NCBI RefSeq assembly: GCF_008831285.2 | Contig: NC_045143.1 | Coordinates: 23,068,302 to 23,132,301, forward strand | Length of the DNA: 64,000 bases | Origin: Nymphaea colorata | Taxonomy: Eukaryota; Streptophyta; Magnoliopsida; Nymphaeales; Nymphaeaceae | Reading direction: 5' to 3' | Shown: one piece after another, positions 37,268 to 51,400 of the stretch | Numbering within the stretch: position 1 is the stretch's first letter | Layout: each line of letters opens with the position of its first letter | Translations under genes and position numbers: made by a program | The notes under the pieces: generated by a model | What the model was told of the DNA's origin: nothing | What the model saw: the letters and a program-made list of their open reading frames with translations, nothing else | Databases searched by the model: none

Positions 37268-39374
37268 CTGAACATGTAAAAGATCCATAGATCAGTTTGC
37301 CGTGCAACTCATAAAAAATAATGCTGCTAGATATATAGAACAAGGATTGGAGAACAGCAAACTGGAAACAATTTGTTCAACTAAACAATCTGGCGTCTAT
37401 GTTTCCACGTGCCTATAGAATAAAAAAACTGGAAACAATTTGTTCAACTAAAAAATGATAAGCCCGTCCACCTCCCAAAATAAGTAATGGCGGTTCTGTA
37501 GTACAATAAATTGAAGACACTGACTTCAGTAATACTGAAGTATCAACAAAGCTAAGAAACGATTTTTAGTGATAATACCAGTTTTTTCAAAACTCAGTCA
37601 GATCAACCAAGTCAACTCAGTTGACCTGGTGACTCGATCCTCAATCTGGTCAAGAAACGAGAAAAACCAGGAATTGATATGACTAAACTGAGTCATCTGA
37701 GTTTTGGCCAAGTTGGCCGAGACATAGATTGGTTTAACCAAATCATTCATGTACATAATGTGTGCACTATACCAATCACATTAAATTTGTGTGTGTGTGT
37801 ACATTAAATTTTCACTATGATATGCATAGAGATCCATAATCCATATACATATAATAATAGTAATGTAATTGCAGTAAACATATTAATATCATTTGCAGTT
37901 CATAATACATTATCTTATTATACATATGGCTGTCACACGGGTACCTTTATTTGGGTGAAGGTACCCATGTTGACATGCGCATGGGCATGGGTACGCCCAT
38001 GGACACTGCCAGGACATGGTCAAACCTGTATCGGGTGCTGCCAATGCACCCATCACCATATCCATCCTTTTTTGGATTCAGTCAAAGTTAACCAAGTCTA
38101 TTTTTGTCCACTAATTAGGTTTTCTTTTAAACTAACACGTATATACAATGGAAATGAAGAGCCCCTGCCAACATTAAAGGGCTGTCCATGTTCTTTGTGG
38201 TCTAACTCCACTGCTCAGCAGGATTTTCCAACAACCTGCAATTTTCTAACAACTTAGTGTCCTTTAATAGAATTTTTTATAAATCTTACTTTTTGTTATA
38301 TATATATCATAGTCACAAAAAACATTTTTTTTTCCAAAAAAAAAAACACAAAAATGCAATAAATAAAATAGCTGTTTGAAACTCTTAAAAATCCTATTTT
38401 TAAAAAAAAAACATCAAAATGGAAAAAACGAAAAAAAAACATGTTCTTTTGTGTTTTTTCCTTTTTTTCATGTTTGTTTAAAGCCAAACTGTTTTTTTTT
38501 TCAGTTTCTAACTTTATTTATTGCAAAATTACTTATTTTTTATGTTGGCATTATTAGTTTCTCACTTATTTTATTTTTTCACTCATTTTTAATTTTCTTA
38601 ATTTTTAAAAAATTTGCTGCAATTTTCCCACTTTTTTGCCCGTGTTTTTCAAGCTTGCGAGAAAAACCTCGCTATTTAAAATGTGAGAAAGTTTTTGTGA
38701 CTACAATATATAATCACTGAACCATGACTGTAAGGTTCTGGTACCATCTGGAGACATCAGATGAGGGCCCTCATTTGATCTTTTTATATGTCCTTTTCGC
38801 TTTTATTTTGACTTTTTTTTTTTTGTATTTGGAAGATCGTGCGATCAAGGAGGAGAGGAAGAAAGGGGAAGGGATGAGCAGGATGAAGGGAGAGCTCTCT
38901 GCCGGCTGATCGCCTAGGCACCACTGTCGAGCGGCGGCAGGGGGACAAATAACTCCCTGCTTCCTCCCTAATATGAGGGAAGAGAAGGAGGAGGGGGTTT
39001 CTCCCCCTCCTGCCGCTGGTGGTCGGTGACCATCGAGCGGTGCAGGACAACGACTTGGGTGCTGCCGTCAAGTGGTAGGATGGGGAGAAAACTCCTCCTC
39101 CTCCATCACGTTAGGGAGGAAGGTGGGAAGGGGAGAGCACTTCCCTCCAGCCAACGGCCTAGGCACAGCCATCGTCAGCTGGCCAGCAAGAAGGGCAAGA
39201 AAACCCTCCTCCTTCCCTCCGTCCTCCATTCCACAATCTCAAAAAAAAAAAAAGGAAAAAGAAAAGGAAAGTGCACATCTAAATGTGATCAAATGAGAGC
39301 CCTCCACCAAAAAAGATGGAGGGCCCTCATTTGATGTCTACAGATGTCACCAAAATCTTAAGACTCATGGTCCA

Positions 39375-39414
<40 letters not shown>

Positions 39415-42400
39415 AAACAATAAAATTTAAGCAGAAAACACATACATTCGTTATTTATATTCATAAATTATAAATCATTAAACAAAAAAAAATCAAAATA
39501 GACAAAAAGTGAAAAATATGATTCTACTGTGTCCAAGGTGATTCATGTACTTGCACCCGCATCAGCCTCATTCACACAAGTGATGGGCGTGGCACTCGTC
39601 CAAAAGTGTCGGTATAACAACCTGACCCATTCTCAGACTAGACCAGGGCTCCTGGTCCAAAGAATTCCAATCCACTTCCTAGCAACTTTGTTTTTTGTCC
39701 TAAAAGGGCTAAGAACCAGAATATTCAAACATATAAGTAACATCTCTTCATCATTTTAGATACCAGACTAAACTTTTTAAAGTGAGATGTTACAATCCAC
39801 CACCCTCCTTAAGAGACACATGTCTCCATGAGTAGAACCCTAGGTTTGGGTGTTGATTCTAATTTCTGATACTACTGTAACAACCACATTCGGGACCCAA
39901 GTTGGTGGATCCCAACCTGCCCCCTAGTAGCTCTGGTTTCAACCCTAAAAAGTTAAGAACAAAAACACTTAACCAGCCCCCTTATAACTCCAACAAGATT
40001 TTACACAATGTTAGCTGCAGGACCAAACATTTCAAAGTATGATCTTACAATCCACCCTCCACAAAGCACATGTATTCGTGTGTCTAGGACCCCAAGTCTC
40101 CAGGTCGAACCAACTACGATATCTATTATGTTGGTTGCATGTATGAGGAGAGAGAAAGAGTAATGAAAATTGTAACATTAATCTGCCCTAATCTCTTATT
40201 AAAAGAGAAATAGGGTAAAACTGAACAATCATACAATAGGTCCAAAAATAAAACAAATATTAATAAAGAGCTGCTCCTAACTATTTAATATTCCAAAAAA
40301 CCACCTAACGTAAATACTATTTGACACTCCCTCTCAAGTTGAAGCATAGATGTTAAGCATGATCAGTTTGTCACAACATCTAGAAAACTCAGTAATAGGT
40401 AAGGATTTAGTAAAAATATCAACTGCTTGCTCTTCTGAGGCTACATGTATAGTAGATATGATTCCTCCTTAGACCATGTCTCTGATGTAATGGCAATCTA
40501 CTTCAATGTGATTTGTTCTCTCATAAAATATAGGGTTATTTGCAATGTAGGTGGCAGTCCTGTTATCTCAGAACTGTAAATCAATCCCAATCTTGAGAAG
40601 CAAATGCTTCAAGAGACACACTCTTGAAGATTCCAACACCTTCAATAGGTAATGCACAACCAAACCTCAAACTTGAGGAGAAGATAAATATATTAATCTC
40701 AAGAGAAGAGAACACAAGAGAGGCCTAAAAGCCTTAACAAAACAAGGGACAATAGTCCCTTATTTATAGTACAATGTAAGGGAGAGAAGAATGAGGAGTT
40801 GGCTGTTGGGCCAGCTCCAACGGCTAGAAATCTAGCCGTTGGAAGCTGGCCCAACAGCTAGTTCCCCTTTACAAAATAAGAAAAAGAAAAGAAATAAAAA
40901 AGGTACATAAAAAAGAAAAAGAAACAAATAAAATAAAATACATAAACACCTATGCATACATAGATATTCATATATACAAATCATACATGAAACTAGATGT
41001 ATGACAGTATATATGAAATATACATATGTATACTTACACAATGTCTAATCATTAAATTCTAACACCCCCCCTCAAACTTACGGTGTGATCACCGAAAGTT
41101 TGCCAAGAAGAAACTGAAATCGTGCTGAAGCAAGTGCCTTGGTGAAGAAATCTCCAAGTTGATATTCGGAAGGGACAAAGGACATATCGATTGTTCGGCT
41201 AAGATATTCTTCTCTCACATAGTGACAATCCATTTCAATATGCTTTGTCTTTTCATGAAAAGTATGATTGCTAGCAATGTAGATGGCACTTTTATTGTCA
41301 CAGCAGAGCTTGGTTGCTTCATTTAAGTCAATTTCAATGTCCTTCAATAAGTTTTTTAACCATACAATCTCTATGGTGGTGGTGGCCATGACACAATACT
41401 TTGCTTCAGTTGATGATAGAGAGACTTTATTTTGTTTTTTGCACCTCCACGAAATAAGAGTCACCTAGAAAAACACAAAAACCGGTGGTGGAATGCCTGT
41501 TATTAGGATCTCCATCCCAATCAGCATCAGTATAGGCAATCATATTCAAGTTTGATGAGGAGGATAAAAAAAGTCCTTTAGTGATTGTGTGTTTGACATA
41601 TCGAACAATTCTCAATGCAGCTCCCATGTGTACAGAAGTGAGTCTTTGTTGAAACTGACTTATGACATGTACAGCATGTGATATGTCAGGCCTTGTGATG
41701 GATAAATATGTGAGAGCTCCAACCAATTGACGAAATGGAGTGGGATTTTCTAGAATTTCTTCATCATCAATCTTCATCTTTACTCCTAAGGCTTCATGAG
41801 TGTCCACTACTTTGTCATCAGTGATTCCTGATCTGTTTATTATGTCATTGGCAAACTTCATTTGTGAAAGTAAGTATCCTTTTCTACTATAAGCTACTTC
41901 AATACCAAGAAAATAGGTTAGTTTACCCAAATCAGTCATTTCAAATTCATTCTTTAGAAAATCTTTTACTTGTATAATTCCGTTGGCATCATTACCTGTA
42001 ATAATCATATCATCTACATATAAAAGTAACACAATTATACCTACAACAGTATTTTTAACAAACATAGCAGTGTCAGCATAACAAGATTTAAAACCTTGTT
42101 TAAACATAACATTGCTAAACATGTCAAACCAAGCTTTTGGAGCTTGTTTCAAGCCATATAATGCCTTTCTAAGATAAAGAACTTTTCCTTGAGGTAAATC
42201 AAGCCCAGGGGGTGAATCCATGTATACCTCCTCATTTAAGTATCCATTCAAAAATGCATTTTTGACATCCAATTGATATATCGACCATTGTTTAATGGAA
42301 GCAATGGCAATAAGAGCTCTAACAGAGGTCATATGAGCAACAGAGGCGAAAGTTTCTTCGTAATCAATCTCATATTCTTGAGCATATCCTTTGGCAACAA

Positions 42401-45400
42401 GTCTAGCTTTATACCTTTCAAGTGATCCATCACTTCTAGTCTTGACTTTGTAAACCCACCTACATCCTATTGTCCTTTTCCCTATAGGAAGAGACACAAT
42501 GTCCCAAGTTTTATTGTCTTCAAGGGCTCTAAGTTCATTGTTCATTGCTTCAATCCAATGTGGGTTAGTTTTGGCTTCAAGATAGGATGAAGGTTCAACA
42601 TGAGAGTGAATAGCTAATAAGCAAACTCTATGTTTTGGGGAAAAAGACTCGTAGGAGACAAATTTTTGAGGTGGATGAAAAACTCTTTGAGATCTCCTAA
42701 GAGTAGGTTGAGACTCTTGGATGTTTTGTTGAGACCTTCTCTTATAAACTATAACTTCTCTTGGTGGAGATCTAAAAGGAGTACTCTCAACCTCGTTTAG
42801 AGCATCATCATGTGAAGAAGGCAAAACATCATCATCATCACCATTATCATCATCATCATCATTTATCCATAAAAAAAAATAGTCATCTTCATGCTTGGGT
42901 TTATTTTCATTAAAGTCATTTTCTTCTTCTAAAAATATTACATTTCTTGAAACATACACTTTATCTTTTTCAATATCATAGCATTTATATCCTTTTTGAG
43001 TTTCGGAATAGCCAATAAAGACACATTGAATAGCCCTAGATGAAAGTTTATCATTTTTGTCATTTAAAATGAAACATTTGCAACCAAAGACTTTGAATCT
43101 TTTATAAATTGGCTCCAAATTAAAAAAAATTTGAAAAGGTGAAATATTTTCTAAAACTTTAGAGGGCATTCTATTAATCAAGTAAATGGATGTTAGAATC
43201 GCTTCAGCCCAAAAATTTTTTGGAACATTTTTTGATATAAGAAGAGCTCTTGTTGTTTCAAGAATATGTCTATGTTTTCTTTCGGCAACTCCATTTTGTT
43301 GGGGGGTTTTGGGACAAGACTTTTGGTGTATAACTCCATTTTCCTTTAGGAATTCTTCAAATTCATTGGAAATAAATTCTCCCCCGGAATCACTTCTAAA
43401 AATTTTAAGATTTGCATCAAATTGAGTTTTGATCATGTTGTAAAAGTTTTTAAAATTCATAAAGACTTCCGATTTACGTTTAAGAAAGTAAACCCAAGCA
43501 TATCGAGAGTAATCATCCACAAAAATGACATAATAAAGCAAACCACCTTTAGATATAATAGGAGCGGGACCCCATACATCCGAATGCACTAATTCAAAAG
43601 GTGCCTTTGCAACAAAATTTCTATTTCCAAAAGGTAAAGCCTTAATTTTGGCTTTAATACAATCATCACAAGAGATCATTTCTTTACATTTCTCTTTCAA
43701 AAAAGGGATACAAGACATTTTTCCTAAACTTGAATGCCCAAGTCTTTGATGCCAAACTTGAATGTCACTCTTCTTGACTACATTGCAAGTAGGGTTGGAA
43801 AGATTCAAAAAATCAACATAGTAGAGATCATTTTTCCTAGAACTTTCCCCAATCGTTTTCTTGGAAAGATGGTCCTGTATCAAAAATTTATTTTGTGAGA
43901 AGATAATATCACATCCATGATTTGTTATTTGAGAAACCGACAAGAGATTTAAGTTAAGTTTGGGAATAAATCTAACTTTTGGTATTTTAAAAACTTTTGA
44001 ATTAAAATTTTGATCAATATTCTCAACACATTTGATTTCAAGAGGAGTTCCATCGGCGGTTTTAACAAATGGGCAAGTTTCTTCCTTAGTGCATTCGGTA
44101 AGTAAAGAACTACAAGGGGTCATATGAAATGAAGCTCCGGAATAAAAAATCCAAAATACTTACTTGATGATGTAGATGCCACCGTTGCTCCGGAGATTGG
44201 AGAAGTCCCTCCTCCTTTGAAAAGCGGTTGAAGAGCATCAATAAGCTTTGGTTGGAAGGCACGTACAAGTTTGTCTAGGTCAAATCGATTGCTTTCTTCA
44301 TACATTGTCCCAGCCACACTTGTCTTTTTATCAAATCTCCTCAATTTAGGACATCTAAGTTTAGTATGTCCTTCTTGACAATGGAAACATATGATCTTCT
44401 TGTTGCCATTATTGTTATGCTAATAGTTTCGATTAAAGTGAGGAGGCCTATAAGTTCTCATATGAGCACCGGGTCTTGAGGTAGCAAGAACACTCTCACT
44501 CTTATCTTTGGAAAAATTGAGTCTATTCTCCTCCATTTGAAGTTCCGTTATGGCTTCATTCATAGATGGCACTTTATGCCTATGGAGCAAGGAAGTTTTG
44601 ACTCCATCATATTCCGATCTAAGACCAAGAATGAATTTATAAAATTTCTCCCTTTGGATTTGTTTTTCTCTAACTCCAATGTCTCTTGGATCATACCATT
44701 CGGGTTCAAATAGAGCAAGTTCATCCCATAATTGCTCCATTTCTCCAACGTATTCTTTAATGGACTTATCCCCTTGTTGGAGACTTGCAATCTTCATTTG
44801 AAGATTGCACATATAGGCCACATCCTTCATAGTGTGGGTTTTCTTGAGGAATTCCCAAGCTTCATGAGCAAAATTATGTTTTGCTATTTAGCCCATGGTT
44901 GTAGTATCAACACAAGCAATAATCCAAGTGATAATCTTGTGGTGTCCTATCTTCCACTCTTCCCATTTTCTCTCATATTCATTCATAACCTTGTCTTTTT
45001 CAACTCCATCTAGTTCTTGGGCTTTACCATCTATGGTCTTGGTGAGGACTAATTGAGGTTCACCTTTAGACCCATCAACAAGTCCCCATAGGCCTTTACT
45101 TCTAATAAAATGTTCCATAGTTTTTGCCCAAGAAACATAATTTGATGAAGTTAATTTAGGAAGAGGAGTAGAAGAAGTTCTTTCATCCATAATGTGTACC
45201 TTGTAAAGGAGACGTTGAGGTAGTGCTAGGATGAAAAACAGCCACACAAAATGAAGCTTTTGACGCGTCAAAGACTGCCACAATCTTCACCACCAAGGGA
45301 GCTTTATCCCGTCACAAATATCACCAAAAGAGGCCAGCAAAATAACAACACCTTCTTGTGTCAACTCAAAGCAGCAATATATCGAACACTTGGAGTGCTT

Positions 45401-48400
45401 CACAGCTCCAAAGAAAGAGAAATACCAGGGATCTTCAAGCTTGAAAGACAGCAAGACAAAGAGCCAAAACCTTGCTCTGATACCATGTAAATCAGTCCCA
45501 ATCTTGAGAATGCAAATGCTTCAAGAGATACACTTTTGAAGATTCCAACACCTTCAATAGGTAATGCACAACCAAACCTCAAACTTGAGGAGAAGATAAA
45601 TATATTAATCTCAAGAGAAGAGAACACAAGAGAGGCCTAAAAGCCTTAACAAAACAAGGGACAACAGTCCCTTATTTATAGTACAATGTAAGGGAGAGAA
45701 GAATGAGGAGTTGGCTGTTGGGCCAGCTCCAACGGCTAGTTCCCCTTTACAAAATAAGAAAAAGTAAAAATAGAAAAAGAAAAGAAATAAAAAAGGTACA
45801 TAAAAAAGAAAAAAAAAACAAATAAAATAAAATACATAAACACCTATGCATACATAGATATTCATATATACAAATCATACATGAAACTAGATGTATGACA
45901 GTATATATGAAATATACATATGTATACTTACATAATGTCTAATCTTTAAATTTTAACAAAAACATCTTCATAAGTATGGAAGTAGGAATACCAAGAATCT
46001 CAAGTAGGGATTTACACCATGTCATTTTTGCAACAGTTTGAGTCATAGCTCGATACTCTAACTCCGAACTAGACCTAGAAACAACATTTTGTTTCTTGTT
46101 TCTCCAAGATTTGAGATTTCCTCCCACAAACACACAAAACCCCATGGTAGACTTTCTATCATCAATAGATTCTGCATAGTGCATCACTATAGGCTTCAAC
46201 ATCAAGAGAGGTACCTTTTTTGAAGAAAAGACCCTTGCCAGGGGAGGACTTTAAATATTTGACAGCCATGATGATAACATCACAATGTGCCTTTTTTGGT
46301 CTTTTCATGAACTGACTTAGTTTTCCCACAACAAAACTAATATCTGACCAAGTTATAGTCACATGTAAAAGCTTACCGCATTTTTGACATCTAGTTGATA
46401 TAAGGGTCAACCATAATGCAAAGCAAGAAACAATAAGGCGCATGGTCCCCAACCTAGCCACAGGAGAAAAAAGTCTCAAAGAAGTCGACACCATATGTTT
46501 GTGTATATCCTTTTGTGACTAGACGAGCTCATAACGCTCCACTGAGCCACCAAACAAGTACTTGATGGTGAAGACCCATTTGGAGCCAGCAATATCACAA
46601 CGAAGAGGAAGATCAACCAAGTCTCATGCCCCCCATTGGAGCAAAGCATTTATTTCATCCTGCATAGCCTACCGCCATCTCGGGTCAAGTAATGTTTGTT
46701 GATGACCAGAAGGAACAAAGTGTGTAGACAATGCAGAGACAAACTACTGCAGGCTACCACCAAGAGCATCAATAGAAACAAATTCTGAGATGAAATGAAG
46801 AGTACACTATTGTTTGCCTTTGCGCAAGGCAATAGGTAAATCGAAAGGTATCTCAGAAGCATCCTCAATGACGTCAGGTGTACTTACATCCTAAGAAGAG
46901 ACCGGTAGGCGGTCATGAGCGGAAGCATGCCAGCAAATATAAACCAGTGGGAGTCACGAACTCTGAGGAAACCTAGAGGAGACTCACAAAGAACATATTG
47001 AAGGAGATATGGAGGAATAGATAAAGAAATAGGCAACGACATTTCAGACAAGTGTGAAGTCAACTGAAAGTAAAGAAGTGACTCAACGAATGTAACATCC
47101 GCACTGATGTACTACTTATTCATATTAGGGTCAAAACAAGTGTAACACTTTTGGTGCTTTGGGTGGCCAATAAAAACACATTTAATCGATTGAGCAGCAA
47201 GTTTGTCTGTAATAGGGGAAGGACGTGGATAAAACAGGTGCACCCAAACTCTTTGGGTGGAAAAGAAAAGAGGGTCTATCTAGACAAAGAAGCTGAATAG
47301 GAATTTGATTGTCAATGAAAGAGGATGGAAGACGTTAATTAGGTAACATGCAGTGAGATGGCATCACCCCAAAATTGGGTAGGAACAAAGTTATGTAACA
47401 TAAGTGTGCGAGTCATATCAAGTAACTGACGATGTTTACGTTCGACAATGTTGTTTTGTTGTGAAGTATGAGGACAAGAAAATTGAGAGCAAATTCCACA
47501 GTTGGAGTAAAATTGCAGCAAAGTACTTAGTTTGAACTAAAAAGCATTATTAATGTGAATATTTTTGACAATGAAACTATGATATACTTCTAGGAGTAGG
47601 TTAGAGTCTTTTTGAAATATTAGGAAATTGAAATGTGTTTATTTTATTGTTATCTTATTTTCATTGGACTGAATCTGTAATTTGGTTAAATCTGAGATTA
47701 GGGTTACATGAATAACAGTTAGAATGTTTCTCACTCTTTGATCGCAACTTGGTATCAGAGCCTTCTCCAGCGTCGACAGCCAAGTAAGTCCTCTGGCGAC
47801 TCCCTTCTCCAGTGATTTCTTCCTCCAACGACTTCCTTCCTCTTTCTTCTTCTCATCGCCCATCTTTATTCCTTCTTATCCACCAACAAGGAGGCGGTAA
47901 GAGAATAGAGTTTGGGTGTGCTGCATGGAGAAGAACCTGATCATGCCTATGTGGAAGGCATGATCAGATCCTTAAGTGGGTCTTGTGGTTGCTGTTTGGT
48001 ATGTGGAACAACAGATCGTGTGGAGCAAAGATCTGCTATTCTTAGATCATGTTCAAGGCGTGATGATCGTGGAAGTTGTTTTAACTTTGTACTTGACATG
48101 GATGGTGCTCTGCTGATTGTATGTGGGGCGACTGAAAGCAGGGCAGCAACAGTCTGCAGCAAGTAGCAAAAATCAGCAACAGTCTTCCGAAGTTTTGTAC
48201 GTGGACCTGCTACCATCCGCAAACAGTTGACTCAAATCTCTGTAAATTGTTAACTACTCTTTTTTATATTGTTCAGTTTTGGTTAGTTTCCGTGATTACA
48301 GATTCTTCCTGGTTGCCTAGCGTGTGATATTCGTATGATCTTCGAGGACAGTAGAGATATTTTTCTTTGTGGTGTTTGACTACTGCATCATATATATTGT

Positions 48401-51400
48401 ATATCAGTAGTTTTTTTTCCTCTACTATAGCTGATGGTAGTAGGTCAGAAGGTTCTAATGAATACAAGATGGTTGGTAACTCCTTTTGTTATGGAACCAC
48501 GATCAAACTTGATGGTTCAAATTATGAAATCTGGTCTAGGGTATTTATGATGTTCGTGGCTGGTCATAGGAAGAAATATATTCTTGAAGAAGATGAACTT
48601 CTTGAGAAAAAGGGGAAATATGCTGCGTGGGATAAAGATAATAACATTGTAATGTCGTGGATTATGAACAGTGTAGAGTCCCGTATAGCTCCAACAATTG
48701 CATACAACATCAGAGCTAAAGATATGTGGTTTTTCTTGAAGAAGACATATTCTTATGCTACTAATGTTATTAAGATTTTATAACTGGAAGATGAGCTTTG
48801 TAACATACGGCAAGGTGATCAAGTCATGTCACAATATTTTGCTACATTAACTGCTGCGTATGAATGGTTAAAAGCTCTTCGTCCACCTTGCAAGCACTAC
48901 TATGCATCACACATTGAAACTGGTATGGTAGCAAAGTTTCTATTTGGATTATCTTCAGAGTACCCTGTGGCAAAGTCTCAAATCCTCACAGGCAATGATC
49001 TTCCAGACTTAGCAAACACATACAATAGGTTGAGTCATCTTGCAGTCACTCTTTCTCAGCCTACGCATGACACACCAGTCTCTGCACTTGTGATACCAGG
49101 AGGACGTGGACATAGTTCTTTTGTTGGAACTAGGGGACGTGGTGGTGCATGTCGTGGTCCAGGATGCGGCAGATTTCAGTGCTCCTATTGTGGCAAACTA
49201 GGTCATTTAAAAGACCGATGTTGAGAAACAAGCATCCTCATCTCAGTTCTGTTGGTCCACCAGGGCGTGGTGGAGGGAAAACCATTGCAGGAAAAGGGTC
49301 TTCTTCATCTAATGCAACTTCCTCACAAGCTATAGCTTCTATGGTTGAGTCCCCTACCTGTTCTCCTATACCTCCATCGTATTCTCTCAACTTAAGTGAG
49401 GAGGAATATGATCTTATTTTCGCCCGGAGATCCTCCTCTACATCTACCAGCACTACTGCAATAGAGTCGGCTTTCTCTGTTGGTGCACCTACCAATGACC
49501 CAAGTATGATATGGGTGATTGATTCAAGAGATTCCAGGCATTGTTGTAATCAGCCACAAATGTTTTTACCATTAACCAGGTTCACTACACCACAACACGT
49601 CAGATTGGCTGATGGCAAGTTGTCCCCTATTCTGGGCAGTGGTAATATCTACCTCACACCTTTGGGCACCATTACACATGTGTTATATACTCATTGGTTT
49701 CCTGTTAATCTGTTATCTGTTAAGCAATTGGCTAGAGACTTACAGTGTAGAGTCATTTTTTATCTGGATTCATGTTCTTTTCAGGACTTACAAACTAGGA
49801 AGACGATTGGCGGCGGCCATAAACGTGAGGGACTCTATTTCCTTTATGTCCCAGTAGATGTTGTTGCATCCTTATTCACATCCAAAACCTTTCCTTTGCG
49901 GTAGGACCTCAGACTGGGTCATACCTCTATGTCCAAACTTTGTCGCATGTTTCCAGATATTTCTGCATCAGAGTCTTTCTTATGTGATGCGTGCCAGTTA
50001 GGCAAGCATACACGTAGCAGTTTTCCCTCAATCAGAGTCCATCTAGTCAAAGTCTTTTTTATCTCCTTCATGTTGATGTTCGAGGTCCTAGTCGGGTTTC
50101 CTTTCGTTCGTGTTTCTGGTATTACCTTGTTTTGGTTGATAATTTACTAGAGTCAGTTGGATATTTTTGTTACAGGAAAGGTTTAGTAATTTGAATTCTT
50201 CATAAATTTATCGAGGAAATAAAAACTCAGTTTGGTTTCAATGTCAAAAGTATAATGCTCTTGAATTTAAATCTTCAGTTCTACTTCAATTTTATGTCAA
50301 TCATGGGATTCAACCACAATATACATGTCCCAACAAAATGGTATTACTGAATGCAAACATCAATAACTCTTAAATGTGGCCTGCACCCTCATGTTGCATA
50401 CTCATATGTCTGCCTACTTTTGGGGTGATGCTATTCTTATCGCATGCTATCTCACTAACAGATTGCCCTCGTCTGTCATCCAAGAACGCATTCCCATTCA
50501 AATACTATATCCGGATCGACCATTATTTCAGCATTCCCATTCAAATACTATATCCGGATCGACCATTATTTCATATACCTCCTGTTGACGTGTTTTGTTG
50601 TTTTGGATCATCGGGTCTGGGTCTAGATCCGCTCCACTCTACTGTTTTGTCGGGTTCTATTTATACACGTGTAACCCTGTTTCAGTATGAAAATGAAAAA
50701 TTAGTAGAGAGAGAGAGTCTGGCTGCTAGTGGGCGTCAAACCTCCTCTATCGTGGTTTTTTCCCCCAAGTTGGATTTTCCACATTAAATCACTGTTCCAT
50801 TCGTTTTTTCCTGTTTCAACATGGTATCAGGGCCTACTAGGTTCTGATTTTTTTTTTCTTTGCTCGGGTTGGACGAGGAAACTTGCCGGTATCGTTGTCG
50901 TCGCCTGACTTTGTGCTAGCCATCTGGTCGCCATTCGCCTGTGCCACTTGCGTCACCTGCTTGTTGCCTCCTCTGCTGCGATTGTCGTGGAAGAGTTGCT
51001 TCCGCTTCATGCCCTTCTCTCTGTTGCATCGCCCGACAGAGACTGCTGCAGTCGACGCTCTTCTCTCTGCTGCATCACCCGACGACTGTGAACCCTTGCT
51101 GAATCTGTTGTGTCGCCTCCATTCTTCTCTCTGCTGCATCACCCGACGACTGTTGACCCTTGCTGAATCTGTTGTGTCGCCTCCATTCTTCAGCTGCCGC
51201 CTGGGTCGATGGCTGTTTGTGCTGCTATCTGACCTGCAGTCACCTGGGCTTTCTTCACCTATCGTCGGACGGTGCGTGCTGCTGTCTCTCGTGTTCTCTG
51301 CCGTCAAACGTCTCAGCTGCGGAGCTTAGGTGAGTCTTCTGTGAGGCCCCTGCTGTGCATCGCCAAGGGTCGCCTGTTTCTACATTTCTGCCAAATGACG

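Larger units (their letters stand above)
40575..45958 (-). mobile_element. Full-length, lightly damaged Ty1/copia element C4 inserted in C5
   Basis: LTRs at 40575-41064 (490 bp) and 45486-45958 (473 bp). The primer site, complement of TGGTATCAGAGC, is at 45474-45485 and a purine tract lies at 41065-41076 (minus strand). Flanking bases AGAAC and AAAAC match at four of five, a decayed target duplication. Gag, protease, integrase, reverse transcriptase and RNase H are all present. It is the best preserved retroelement here, with an open frame of nearly 900 codons, but has at least five lesions. The LTR length difference comes mainly from a hairpin arm present only in the 40575-41064 copy. Confidence 0.93.
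40129..47575 (-). mobile_element. Copia element C5, truncated and split by C4
   Basis: On the minus strand, pieces lie at 45959-47575 (integrase, then damaged reverse transcriptase and the start of RNase H) and at 40326-40574 (end of RNase H). A candidate 3' LTR is at 40129-40325. C4 (40575-45958) sits in its RNase H with flanks AGAAC/AAAAC. Integrase reads [14 protein letters not shown] and [10 protein letters not shown]. The reverse transcriptase goes from [10 protein letters not shown] to [18 protein letters not shown] with the YVDD part missing. RNase H reads [16 protein letters not shown]. Gag, protease and the 5' LTR are missing; the remnant stops at about 47575, next to the 5' end of C2. 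Confidence 0.82.
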
